Below are positions 1-5,305 of a stretch of 5,305 nucleotides of DNA, piece after piece. This DNA comes from a bacterium. GTDB lineage: Bacteria; Patescibacteriota; Minisyncoccia; Phycocordibacterales; 1-14-0-10-42-12. Numbering within the stretch: the first letter of the stretch is position 1; each line of letters starts with the position of its first letter. The DNA is taken from NCBI GenBank assembly GCA_030432135.1, contig JAUIHD010000034.1, forward strand, positions 1 through 5,305, written 5' to 3'. The position numbers were made by a program, and so were the translations under genes. The notes under the pieces are model-generated. The model was given only the letters and a program-made list of their open reading frames with translations. It did no database searches and was not told the origin of the DNA.

Positions 1-23
1 GCTTCGTGACAAATGCAGTATAA

Positions 24-32
24 ATTATATCA
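24..32 (-). promoter_or_regulatory. Extended -10 promoter element pointing off the left edge
   Basis: On the minus strand a perfect TATAAT is directly preceded by TGA, giving the TGn-TATAAT extended -10 form. No convincing -35 hexamer lies 16-18 bases upstream, which is common for extended -10 promoters. Transcription would start near base 17 and leave the window leftward. The remaining bases contain no ATG in that direction, so the target gene or RNA is not visible. The element lies after the IF-2-like stop codon in an AT-rich stretch, which supports reading 1-85 as intergenic. Confidence 0.5.
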
Positions 33-85
33 GGTAATAGTCGAATAAAATAATGTTTACATCCTATTTTGATGCGTTTCGCAGC

Positions 86-1054
86 CTAAACCGGAACGTT
101 CTGCTCCACTTCGCTGCGATTAGCGTTATTGGCTTTACGGTCGATGGCGGTATCTTCTCCGTCGTCTTTTTTTGAATCTTCCTTAACAGGTTCTTGTGTA
201 TAGTTTTTTGCTGCTTCGAGTGCCTCTTTTTTATTATCAAATGTATGGAATATGTCACCTACTCTTGGCAGTTCGGACCAGCCGGTAACTGCTACAGGAC
301 TTGAGAAACTTGCTTCAGAGATATTTTTTCCAAGAAAATTTTCAATAATACGAAGAGGAACATAACTTTTGCCAGATTGGAGCGCCATGCCGTTTCTCAA
401 AGTCCCATTTTTAATGATGATAGTTGCAGTGATCCCTTTTTTCTTGTCGAGATTACTTTCGATAATGACTCCTTCTGCTCTTACCTCTGGATTACCAGTA
501 AGTTCTTCGAGCTCTGCAGCAAGAAGCACGAGGTCAAGCAGATCGCTAATACCTTCACCTGTTTTTGCAGAGATTGCAGCCCATGAGATATCGCCTCCAT
601 ATCCTTCAACATAGATGTCGTGTTCTGCAAGGGATTGCTTTGTTCGTTCAACGTCGGCACCTGGTTTATCGATCTTGTTGATGGCAATGATATAGGGTAG
701 TTCTGCTTCTTTTATACATCCAAGAGCGTCGAGTGTCTGAGTGTTCACTCCGTCGTCAGCCGCAACAACAAGGATGGCGATATCTGCCGCTTTGGCACCG
801 CGAGTACGTACTGAAGAGAATGCTTCGTGCCCTGGAGTATCGAGAAAGGTGATCTTTTGGTCGGTATCGTCTTTTCCTTTGTGTACTACTTCATAGCTAC
901 TGATATGTTGTGTGATCCCGCCAGCTTCTTTTTCAGTGACATTTGTTGAGCGGATATGATCAAGAAGCGTTGATTTTCCATGATCAATATGACCCATGAC
1001 AGCCACGACGGGTGGGCGAGGGATTGTATGTTCTTGAGGGGCTTTGTTTTCCAT
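86..1054 (-). CDS. infB: Short translation initiation factor IF-2-like GTPase (G domain plus domain II only)
   Basis: IF-2 is the cytoplasmic GTPase that promotes initiator tRNA binding and subunit joining on the ribosome. This 322-residue protein has the complete IF-2 G domain: G1 GHIDHGKST at 21-29, G2 GGIT at 45-48, G3 DTPGH at 72-76, G4 NKID at 126-129 and G5 SAK at 162-164. A beta-barrel domain II follows (about 190-270), ending in the typical VGDIF motif. After about residue 285 the chain becomes a charged, low-complexity tail and stops at TAG. Bacterial IF-2 normally continues with domain III and the domain IV that binds fMet-tRNA; neither is present. The N-terminal domain is also missing: the G domain begins about 12 residues after the ATG, and an in-frame TAG lies 16-18 bases upstream. 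No Shine-Dalgarno site precedes the start. The family call is secure. Whether it acts as a full initiation factor, works with a partner encoded elsewhere, or is a truncation is unknown. Confidence 0.88.
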   Translation of the reverse strand: MENKAPQEHTIPRPPVVAVMGHIDHGKSTLLDHIRSTNVTEKEAGGITQHISSYEVVHKGKDDTDQKITFLDTPGHEAFSSVRTRGAKAADIAILVVAADDGVNTQTLDALGCIKEAELPYIIAINKIDKPGADVERTKQSLAEHDIYVEGYGGDISWAAISAKTGEGISDLLDLVLLAAELEELTGNPEVRAEGVIIESNLDKKKGITATIIIKNGTLRNGMALQSGKSYVPLRIIENFLGKNISEASFSSPVAVTGWSELPRVGDIFHTFDNKKEALEAAKNYTQEPVKEDSKKDDGEDTAIDRKANNANRSEVEQNVPV

Positions 1055-1066
1055 AATTGTTTTGGG

Positions 1067-1075
1067 ATACTAACA
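1067..1075 (-). promoter_or_regulatory. Weak extended -10 candidate for the IF-2-like gene
   Basis: The minus strand reads TGT followed by TAGTAT (4 of 6 matches to TATAAT), ending 12 bases before the ATG. A start about 7 bases downstream would leave a leader of only around 5 bases. No good -35 is visible. The 66-base gap from the upstream DUF4446 gene also allows read-through transcription, so this element is uncertain. Confidence 0.25.
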
Positions 1076-1120
1076 TAAAAAACCTTTTATTACATAGGGT
1101 TCCTTAATATGAGTATGTAT

Positions 1121-1633
1121 TTAAGAGAGAGACTCTTTTGCTTCTTTAACAGCTTGTTTCTCTTCCTCGGTGAGTTCAAATGTAGAAGAAAACTTCTCAA
1201 GCGGCTTTCCAAACATACTAACACGCTCTCGAGAGTAGAGACTTGAGAGTACGACGCCGTTTCCGTCTTCGTCTAGGAATGCTGCGCTAAAACTTTGGTT
1301 TCCTCCAGAACCAGTTCCTTTAAATGGGTTGAAGCGCACAAGAGAGGTGCCGCGGACACTGGTCATCACACGCTCGTTTAGGTCTTTAAAAACATTATTT
1401 GCTGTATTACGCCACTCTTTCATTTTCTCGATATCATTTGAAAGTGTAAAAATAACACCTTCAAGACTTTTTGCTTTTTGCCCTTTCATCAAGCGGTCAA
1501 TTCGGCGACTTAAACTAATGACAAAACCAATGAGCACGAGTGTTGCAACAAACAGTACTGTTAGTAAGAGGTATAGTGGATCTTCGACGAGCAGATTTCC
1601 GAAATTTCTGAGTCCTTCAAGTAGGGTATTCAT
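1121..1633 (-). CDS. DUF4446 family membrane-anchored protein
   Basis: This 170-residue protein has one predicted membrane segment near the N terminus (about residues 20-41, Leu/Val/Ile-rich), followed by basic RRIDRLMKG, so the bulk probably lies in the cytoplasm. A helical, possibly coiled-coil stretch follows (about 55-90). The conserved core SVRG..LVRFNPF (92-104), NQSFSAAFLDEDGNGVVLSSL (112-132) and YSRE (133-136) is the hallmark of Pfam DUF4446. The end is a Glu/Lys-rich helix. The biochemical function of the family is unknown to me, and the sequence shows no catalytic motif. The gene lies 66 bases upstream of the IF-2-like gene on the same strand and may share its transcript. It is divergent from the cysteine desulfurase gene. 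The ATG has no Shine-Dalgarno site but has a -10-like box 8 bases upstream. The length and full motif set indicate an intact gene. Confidence 0.85.
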   Translation of the reverse strand: MNTLLEGLRNFGNLLVEDPLYLLLTVLFVATLVLIGFVISLSRRIDRLMKGQKAKSLEGVIFTLSNDIEKMKEWRNTANNVFKDLNERVMTSVRGTSLVRFNPFKGTGSGGNQSFSAAFLDEDGNGVVLSSLYSRERVSMFGKPLEKFSSTFELTEEEKQAVKEAKESLS

Positions 1634-1641
1634 TGAAAATG

Positions 1642-1650
1642 ATTATGCCA
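1642..1650 (-). promoter_or_regulatory. Extended -10 promoter for the DUF4446 gene
   Basis: The minus strand carries TGG followed by CATAAT (5 of 6 to consensus), ending 8 bases before the ATG at 1633. That spacing puts the expected transcription start at or next to the start codon. No good -35 is seen at 17 bases. It sits back to back with the promoter of the desulfurase gene in the 72-base divergent region 1634-1705. Confidence 0.5.
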
Positions 1651-1668
1651 TATATCTTCTGTTTTTTA

Positions 1669-1697
1669 TAGACCGTACCTTCTAAAATGTGTATAGT
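1669..1697 (+). promoter_or_regulatory. Promoter for the cysteine desulfurase gene
   Basis: TAGACC (1669-1674, 4 of 6 to TTGACA) is followed by a 17-base spacer and TATAGT (1692-1697, 5 of 6 to TATAAT). The -10 ends 8 bases before the preferred ATG at 1706, so the transcript would have almost no leader. This geometry also argues against the TTG at 1700 as start, since it lies only 2 bases after the -10. Confidence 0.5.
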
Positions 1698-1705
1698 GCT
1701 TGTAT

Positions 1706-2920
1706 ATGACCTTTAGATTTTTCAGTCCAAAAGAAAAAAAGAAGAGATTATTTCTTGATTATGCATCTATCACTCCTATTGATGAGAGGGTTTTAAAAGT
1801 AGTGCATGATGCACATCAGTATTTTCAAAACCCTTCTTCTATTCATAAGGATGGCGTCAAAGCGAAGGAACTTATCGAGGAAGCACGGAAAAAAGTGGCA
1901 TCTTTTTTCCGTGCTCATCAAGACGAAGTTATATTTACTGCCAGTGGCACAGAGTCATGTGTCATGGCAATCAGGGGTGTAGTTTCTGAGGCAAGAAAGA
2001 AAATTGGACGACCGCATATTATTATCTCTGCCATAGAGCATCCAGCGATTTCTGAAACGGTCACATTGTTAGAGGAGGAGGGAGTCGAAGTTTCTGTATT
2101 GCCAGTTGATGAAAATGGTCTTGTGCAAATCGCTGTCCTCAAGGAACTTATAAAAGAAGAAACAATACTTGTGTCTATTCAAATGGTGAATAGCGAGGTT
2201 GGCACTATTGAACCGATCAGAGATATTTCTCTCTATATCCAAAAAATAAAAAAAGAAAAAACATTTGTAAAAAACGAAAATACATACCCACTTCTCCATA
2301 CAGATGCCAGTCAGGCAATATGTTTTGAAGACATTGATCTGAGAAAAATACATGCTGATCTTCTTACGGCGGATAGTATCAAGTGTTATGGTCCACGTGG
2401 CATGGGGCTTTTGTTTAAAAGACGCAATGTAAAAATTTCTCCAGTCATTACTGGAGGAGGGCAGGAATTTGGTCTGCGGTCAGGAACAGAAAATCTCCCA
2501 GGTATTCTTGGGTTTGCAAAAGCGTTAGAGATTGCTGAGGTAATTCGAGTGGGAGAAGGAGAAAGATTGGCTGATATTAAAAAATACGCGGCAGAGAGGA
2601 TTACCGCCCTTATTTCTAAGTGTGAAATAAATGGAAGTATAGAAACATCGTCCCCACATATTCTCAATATTTGTTTTAAGGATGCTGATGCAGAGTTTGT
2701 CGTGCTTTCACTCGATGCACTTGACATCTCTTGTTCTTATGCCAGTGCATGCAAGTCTCTTCATGGTGATGCAACATCTCTTGTCATCAGTGCATTAGGA
2801 AAAGAAAAATGCGCAGGATCATCAGTACGATTTTCATTTGGTAGAAGTACAACAAGAAAAAGTATTGATCGATTAATAGAAGTACTTACTGAACTTATGC
2901 ACCGTGGTGTCATAAAATAA
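1706..2920 (+). CDS. Cysteine desulfurase, IscS/NifS family (class V aminotransferase fold)
   Basis: This PLP enzyme family takes sulfur from cysteine as a persulfide for Fe-S clusters or tRNA thiolation, releasing alanine. The 404-residue length matches IscS. Expected residues are present: PLP-stacking His112 (IEHPA), Asp200 and Gln203 (HTDASQ), the Schiff-base Lys226 (SIKCYGPRG), the TGGGQEFGLRSGTEN loop typical of IscS/NifS, and persulfide Cys349 in ASACKS. The C terminus (SSVRFSFGRSTT) also fits the family. The usual His just before the PLP lysine is Ile225, and the Ser of the S-x-H-K motif is Asp223. A short Lys-rich insertion lies before the Asp200 strand (about residues 180-195). The ATG at 1706 is preferred over an in-frame TTG at 1700 because of promoter spacing. 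No IscU, SufBC or tRNA-thiolase gene lies alongside, so the sulfur acceptor cannot be named, and the iscS/nifS choice is left open. Confidence 0.9.
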   Translation: MTFRFFSPKEKKKRLFLDYASITPIDERVLKVVHDAHQYFQNPSSIHKDGVKAKELIEEARKKVASFFRAHQDEVIFTASGTESCVMAIRGVVSEARKKIGRPHIIISAIEHPAISETVTLLEEEGVEVSVLPVDENGLVQIAVLKELIKEETILVSIQMVNSEVGTIEPIRDISLYIQKIKKEKTFVKNENTYPLLHTDASQAICFEDIDLRKIHADLLTADSIKCYGPRGMGLLFKRRNVKISPVITGGGQEFGLRSGTENLPGILGFAKALEIAEVIRVGEGERLADIKKYAAERITALISKCEINGSIETSSPHILNICFKDADAEFVVLSLDALDISCSYASACKSLHGDATSLVISALGKEKCAGSSVRFSFGRSTTRKSIDRLIEVLTELMHRGVIK

Positions 2921-2923
2921 AGT

Positions 2924-2932
2924 TGTTATAAT
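2924..2932 (+). promoter_or_regulatory. Extended -10 promoter for the pseudoprotease gene
   Basis: TGT directly followed by a perfect TATAAT (2927-2932) sits in the 19-base gap after the desulfurase stop codon. It ends 7 bases before the ATG at 2940, so the predicted transcription start coincides with the start codon. No -35 is recognisable; the region where it would lie is the 3' end of the desulfurase gene. Confidence 0.6.
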
Positions 2933-2939
2933 TATTCTC

Positions 2940-3737
2940 ATGGAAGATCTTAATAAACACCAGCTTGTTTTACTTACTCTCCTTGTGAGTTTCGTTACGT
3001 CCATTGGTACAGGGATCATTACGGTGTCTCTGTTGCAAGAGGCACCTCCCGTGATTACTTCAACAGTTAATCGTGTTGTTGAAAAAACAATCGAAACAGT
3101 AGTACAGGGCCCCGAAGTGCCAGGAAAAAATACAGAAACAGTTCGTGAGGTTACCGTGGTGGTAAACCAAGAAGAACTTGTTACGGAATCTATTGAAAAA
3201 AATTCAAAAAGTATCGTGAGAATTTTTGAAAATAGTGAGATTGGTGGGGAAGTCTTTTACGGACTAGGTATTATTTCTGGGGGCAACATCATTTCAGCAC
3301 GTGCGAATAATTACAACTCAGGTATGGACTATCGTGTTGTGTTTAATGATGGTACAGAGACTTTTGTTACGCGAGAGCCAGATGGAGCGTCAGATAGAAT
3401 TTCAGTATTTAAGGTCACTGATGGTGGTACATACACCAGTGTGGAATTTGGAAATGCTGCAAACCTGAAGCTCGGACAGTCTCTTATTGTTATTGGAGGA
3501 GCACAACAGCGGGTAGTATCGATTGGTAATCTCGCATCTCTTGTAAACGGTGAGGAATCTGGTCTCATCGAAGAAATAGAGGTATCTCTTGAGGGAAATG
3601 ATCAAGTGCTTGGTGCTCCAGTAATTAATCTGAAGGGGCAAGTGGTAGGACTACGTACAAGGAGAATTGGTGCGAGTGGTAGCCCAATAACATACTTTAT
3701 TTCGATTGATAAACTAAAATCAGAATTGAGTTCATAA
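2940..3737 (+). CDS. Membrane-anchored trypsin/HtrA-fold protein, probable pseudoprotease
   Basis: This 265-residue protein has a short N-terminal tail and one membrane segment (about residues 9-32), then a Val/Thr/Glu-rich linker (about 33-75) and a domain resembling the HtrA/DegP trypsin fold (about 80-260). The C-terminal part probably lies outside the membrane. Recognisable landmarks are GLGIISGGNIISA (108-120), equivalent to the GSGFIIS..GYILTNNH strand pair; DRISVFKV (152-159), equivalent to DIAVLKV; and LGAPVINLKGQVVGL (224-238), equivalent to GNSGGPLVNLKGEVIGI. By this alignment all three catalytic positions are lost: His becomes Ala122, Asp becomes Arg153, and Ser becomes Leu224. No PDZ domain follows. 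The frame is clean and the fold-forming residues are kept, so it looks like a maintained non-catalytic protein, perhaps a binding or scaffold domain; that role is inference. It lies 19 bases after the desulfurase gene but has its own extended -10, and precedes clpB. No Shine-Dalgarno site is seen. Confidence 0.75.
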   Translation: MEDLNKHQLVLLTLLVSFVTSIGTGIITVSLLQEAPPVITSTVNRVVEKTIETVVQGPEVPGKNTETVREVTVVVNQEELVTESIEKNSKSIVRIFENSEIGGEVFYGLGIISGGNIISARANNYNSGMDYRVVFNDGTETFVTREPDGASDRISVFKVTDGGTYTSVEFGNAANLKLGQSLIVIGGAQQRVVSIGNLASLVNGEESGLIEEIEVSLEGNDQVLGAPVINLKGQVVGLRTRRIGASGSPITYFISIDKLKSELSS

Positions 3738-3740
3738 ACC

Positions 3741-3768
3741 TTGCTTTTTGGCAGATTTTAGATATAAT
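3741..3768 (+). promoter_or_regulatory. Candidate upstream promoter for clpB
   Basis: TTGCTT (3741-3746, 3 of 6 to TTGACA) is spaced 16 bases from a perfect TATAAT (3763-3768). Transcription would start near 3775, giving a leader of about 50 bases before the clpB ATG that includes the hairpin at 3790-3810. No CIRCE (HrcA) inverted repeat is visible in 3738-3825. Confidence 0.4.
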
Positions 3769-3789
3769 TTTGCTGTATATGATGTATAC

Positions 3790-3820
3790 AAAGCCTTATT
3801 TTTAGGCTTTTATAATTTTT
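3790..3820 (+). terminator. Hairpin with U-rich tail, possible terminator or attenuator before clpB
   Basis: AAAGCCT (3790-3796) pairs perfectly with AGGCTTT (3804-3810) across a 7-base loop, and the stem runs into TATAATTTTT (3811-3820). It lies 52 bases after the stop of the pseudoprotease gene. The stem is only 7 bp with three G-C pairs and the tail is interrupted by A residues, so termination is likely weak. The tail overlaps the candidate -10 for clpB, so the same bases may serve either role. Confidence 0.45.
3811..3816 (+). promoter_or_regulatory. Proximal -10 box for clpB
   Basis: A perfect TATAAT ends 9 bases before the clpB ATG at 3826, the same spacing as at the other gene starts here. 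No TGn extension and no good -35 are present; the hairpin repeat occupies the spacer. It could alternatively be only the U-rich tail of the terminator. Confidence 0.4.
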
Positions 3821-3825
3821 AGATT

Positions 3826-5305
3826 ATGCCCCCATTCAATAATTTCACTACAAAAGCAAAAGAAGCAATAAAGCGAGCCCATGAGCTCGCTATTGAGCGT
3901 GGACAAAATCACGTGAATCAGCTTCATCTACTTGCGGCACTTGTGTTGCAGGAGGAGAGTATGGTCATTTCTGTACTTGACCGGATGGAGGTTGACTCAG
4001 TACTCCTAAGCGATGTTGTTATCGAAAGTGTTGAGAGTCCAGAGGCAAATGGAACACTTTCTCCTTCATACCAGATTTATCTCACCCCAGAACTTGCCCA
4101 TACGATTGAGCATTCTTCAAAAGTGGCACGGGAAATGGGTGATGAGTTTGTTTCTACGGAACATCTGTTCTTGTCGATTCTTGATGTAAAAGGTCCTGCT
4201 ACTGAAGTATTGGTGCGATTCAAGATTGATCGAAGTGAAGTAGCACAACTTATTAACGAAATTAAGAATAGTCGTGACGCGGAAATTCCTACACCAAAGA
4301 AATTTAAGTTTCTCGCAAAATTTACACGAAACCTTACAAAGCTCGCGCTTGCGAACAAACTCGACCCCGTGATTGGTCGTGATGAAGAAATTTCTCGAAT
4401 CATTCAAATCCTTTCAAGGCGTACAAAGAATAACCCTATTCTTATTGGTGAAGCCGGAGTTGGTAAAACTGCTATCGTCGAAGGTCTTGCTATTCGTATG
4501 GCAACAGGTGATGTGCCGGAATCTCTTAAAAACAAAGAACTTGTCTCGCTTGATCTAGGGCTTCTTATCGCTGGAACAAAGTACCGAGGAGAGTTTGAAG
4601 ACCGTCTAAAAAATCTTTTGAAAGAAATAGAGCGCGCAGAAGGAAATATTATTCTCTTTATTGACGAGATACATACGATTGTTGGTGCAGGAAGCGCCGA
4701 AGGGTCAATTGACGCATCAAACATGCTTAAGCCGCCACTTGCCCGCGGAGAACTTCGTGCTATCGGCGCAACGACTATCAAAGAATACCAGCAACACATT
4801 GAAAAAGATCCAGCGCTTACACGGCGATTTCAGCCGGTGTTTGTAGAAGAGCCCTCACTTGATGATGCTATTACAATTATGCGTGGTCTTAAGGAGCGAT
4901 ACGAGCTTTACCACGGAGTACGTATTACTGACGATGCGATTGTGGCATCTGTTCATTTGGCGAGTCGATACATCACGGATAGATTCTTGCCGGACAAAGC
5001 GGTTGACCTTGTAGACGAAGCAGCATCACACCTTAAAATTTCTCTTGAAAGCATGCCTTCGGAACTCGAAGACGCGCACTCAAAGATAATGAAACTCGAG
5101 ATAGAAAGGGAAGCACTCAATAAAGAAGTGGAAGCTTCTCCTCGTAATACAAAAGCTAAGAAGCGTATCAAAGAGATTGAACAGGATATCGCTGATCTCA
5201 AGGAAAAAACAAGTGAAATAGAAAGGCGATGGAAGACTGAGAAGGAAACGGTTACGGATATTAAATCTATCAAGAAAGAGCGCGATGAATACCGTGTAGA
5301 AGCAG
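3826..5305 (+). CDS. clpB: ClpB-type AAA+ disaggregase, N-terminal 493 residues (cut by window edge)
   Basis: ClpB is a cytoplasmic hexameric ATPase that threads aggregated proteins through its pore, normally with DnaK. The visible part holds the Clp N domain (about 6-140, two repeats), a linker, and the first AAA+ module: [13 protein letters not shown] (about 176-188), Walker A GEAGVGKT (208-215), pore loop [12 protein letters not shown] with Tyr253, Walker [11 protein letters not shown] (275-284), sensor 1 GATT (314-317) and arginine fingers TRRF (332-335). DLVDEAAS (394-401) leads into a coiled-coil middle domain (from about 407) with [16 protein letters not shown] and the conserved Trp469 of ERRWKTEK. 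That domain still continues at residue 493. This is too long for the short ClpC middle domain and matches ClpB in sequence, so ClpB is preferred. The frame is open from ATG to the window edge; the second AAA+ module lies outside. No Shine-Dalgarno site precedes the ATG. Confidence 0.85.
   Translation, partial: MPPFNNFTTKAKEAIKRAHELAIERGQNHVNQLHLLAALVLQEESMVISVLDRMEVDSVLLSDVVIESVESPEANGTLSPSYQIYLTPELAHTIEHSSKVAREMGDEFVSTEHLFLSILDVKGPATEVLVRFKIDRSEVAQLINEIKNSRDAEIPTPKKFKFLAKFTRNLTKLALANKLDPVIGRDEEISRIIQILSRRTKNNPILIGEAGVGKTAIVEGLAIRMATGDVPESLKNKELVSLDLGLLIAGTKYRGEFEDRLKNLLKEIERAEGNIILFIDEIHTIVGAGSAEGSIDASNMLKPPLARGELRAIGATTIKEYQQHIEKDPALTRRFQPVFVEEPSLDDAITIMRGLKERYELYHGVRITDDAIVASVHLASRYITDRFLPDKAVDLVDEAASHLKISLESMPSELEDAHSKIMKLEIEREALNKEVEASPRNTKAKKRIKEIEQDIADLKEKTSEIERRWKTEKETVTDIKSIKKERDEYRVEA

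Noticed and set aside
73..83. TGCG-TTT-CGCA inverted repeat after the IF-2 stop as a terminator
   Set aside because: It has only a 4-bp stem and no U tract follows on the transcribed strand.
64..258. Minus-strand 64-codon frame overlapping the IF-2 tail
   Set aside because: It is a Lys/Thr/Arg-rich out-of-frame shadow of the low-complexity tail. It has no IF-2 domain III motif, so it does not rescue the missing domain by frameshift.
369..687. Open frames on both strands inside the IF-2-like gene
   Set aside because: They lie wholly within a gene with full G1-G5 motifs, and their products resemble no family I recognise.
1329..1685. 118-codon plus-strand frame antisense to the DUF4446 gene
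   Set aside because: It is antisense to a recognised family member across its conserved core and runs through both divergent promoters.
1700..1705. TTG at 1700 as start of the desulfurase
   Set aside because: It would add only two residues, begins 2 bases after the -10 box, and has no ribosome binding site. The ATG at 1706 fits better.
3738..3825. CIRCE operator upstream of clpB
   Set aside because: No TTAGCACTC / GAGTGCTAA repeat is present; the only inverted repeat is the short AAAGCCT/AGGCTTT stem.
4404..4799. 131-codon minus-strand frame inside clpB
   Set aside because: It covers the ClpB Walker A to sensor 1 region in antisense. Such long antisense shadows are common opposite conserved coding sequence.
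3826..5305. ClpC or ClpA instead of ClpB
   Set aside because: The middle domain exceeds 85 residues without ending and carries the ClpB-type motifs including the conserved Trp; ClpC has a shorter insertion and ClpA essentially none.

Overview
The window looks like a piece of a small, streamlined bacterial chromosome, most likely from the Candidate Phyla Radiation (Patescibacteria, Parcubacteria-like). This lineage call is an inference. It rests on a shortened IF-2 without N- or C-terminal domains, a single-span DUF4446 protein, an HtrA-fold protein without its catalytic residues, a diverged IscS/NifS desulfurase, AT-rich gene borders, and no Shine-Dalgarno site in front of any gene. The standard genetic code fits: the visible stops are TAA and TAG, and no TGA has to be read as sense.

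Layout: two genes run leftward, an IF-2-like GTPase (86-1054) and, upstream of it, a DUF4446 membrane-anchored protein (1121-1633). A 72-base divergent promoter region (1634-1705) separates them from three rightward genes: a cysteine desulfurase (1706-2920), a membrane-anchored trypsin-fold pseudoprotease (2940-3737), and a ClpB-type disaggregase (3826 to the right edge, cut by the window). The gap 3738-3825 holds a candidate promoter, a terminator-like hairpin and a -10 box. The first 85 bases hold no gene, only a strong extended -10 pointing off the left edge.

The genes cover translation initiation, sulfur mobilisation, the cell envelope and protein quality control. They do not form one obvious pathway. 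The clearest shared property is gene-start architecture: four of the five genes have a -10-like hexamer ending 7-9 bases before the ATG, and the fifth has a weaker one 12 bases before. That is what leaderless mRNAs would look like. The only IF-2-like gene here carries just the G domain and domain II. A start system that depends little on Shine-Dalgarno pairing and uses a minimal IF-2 is the most interesting hypothesis in the window, but it is untested.

No tRNA, rRNA, CRISPR, insertion sequence or phage signature was seen.
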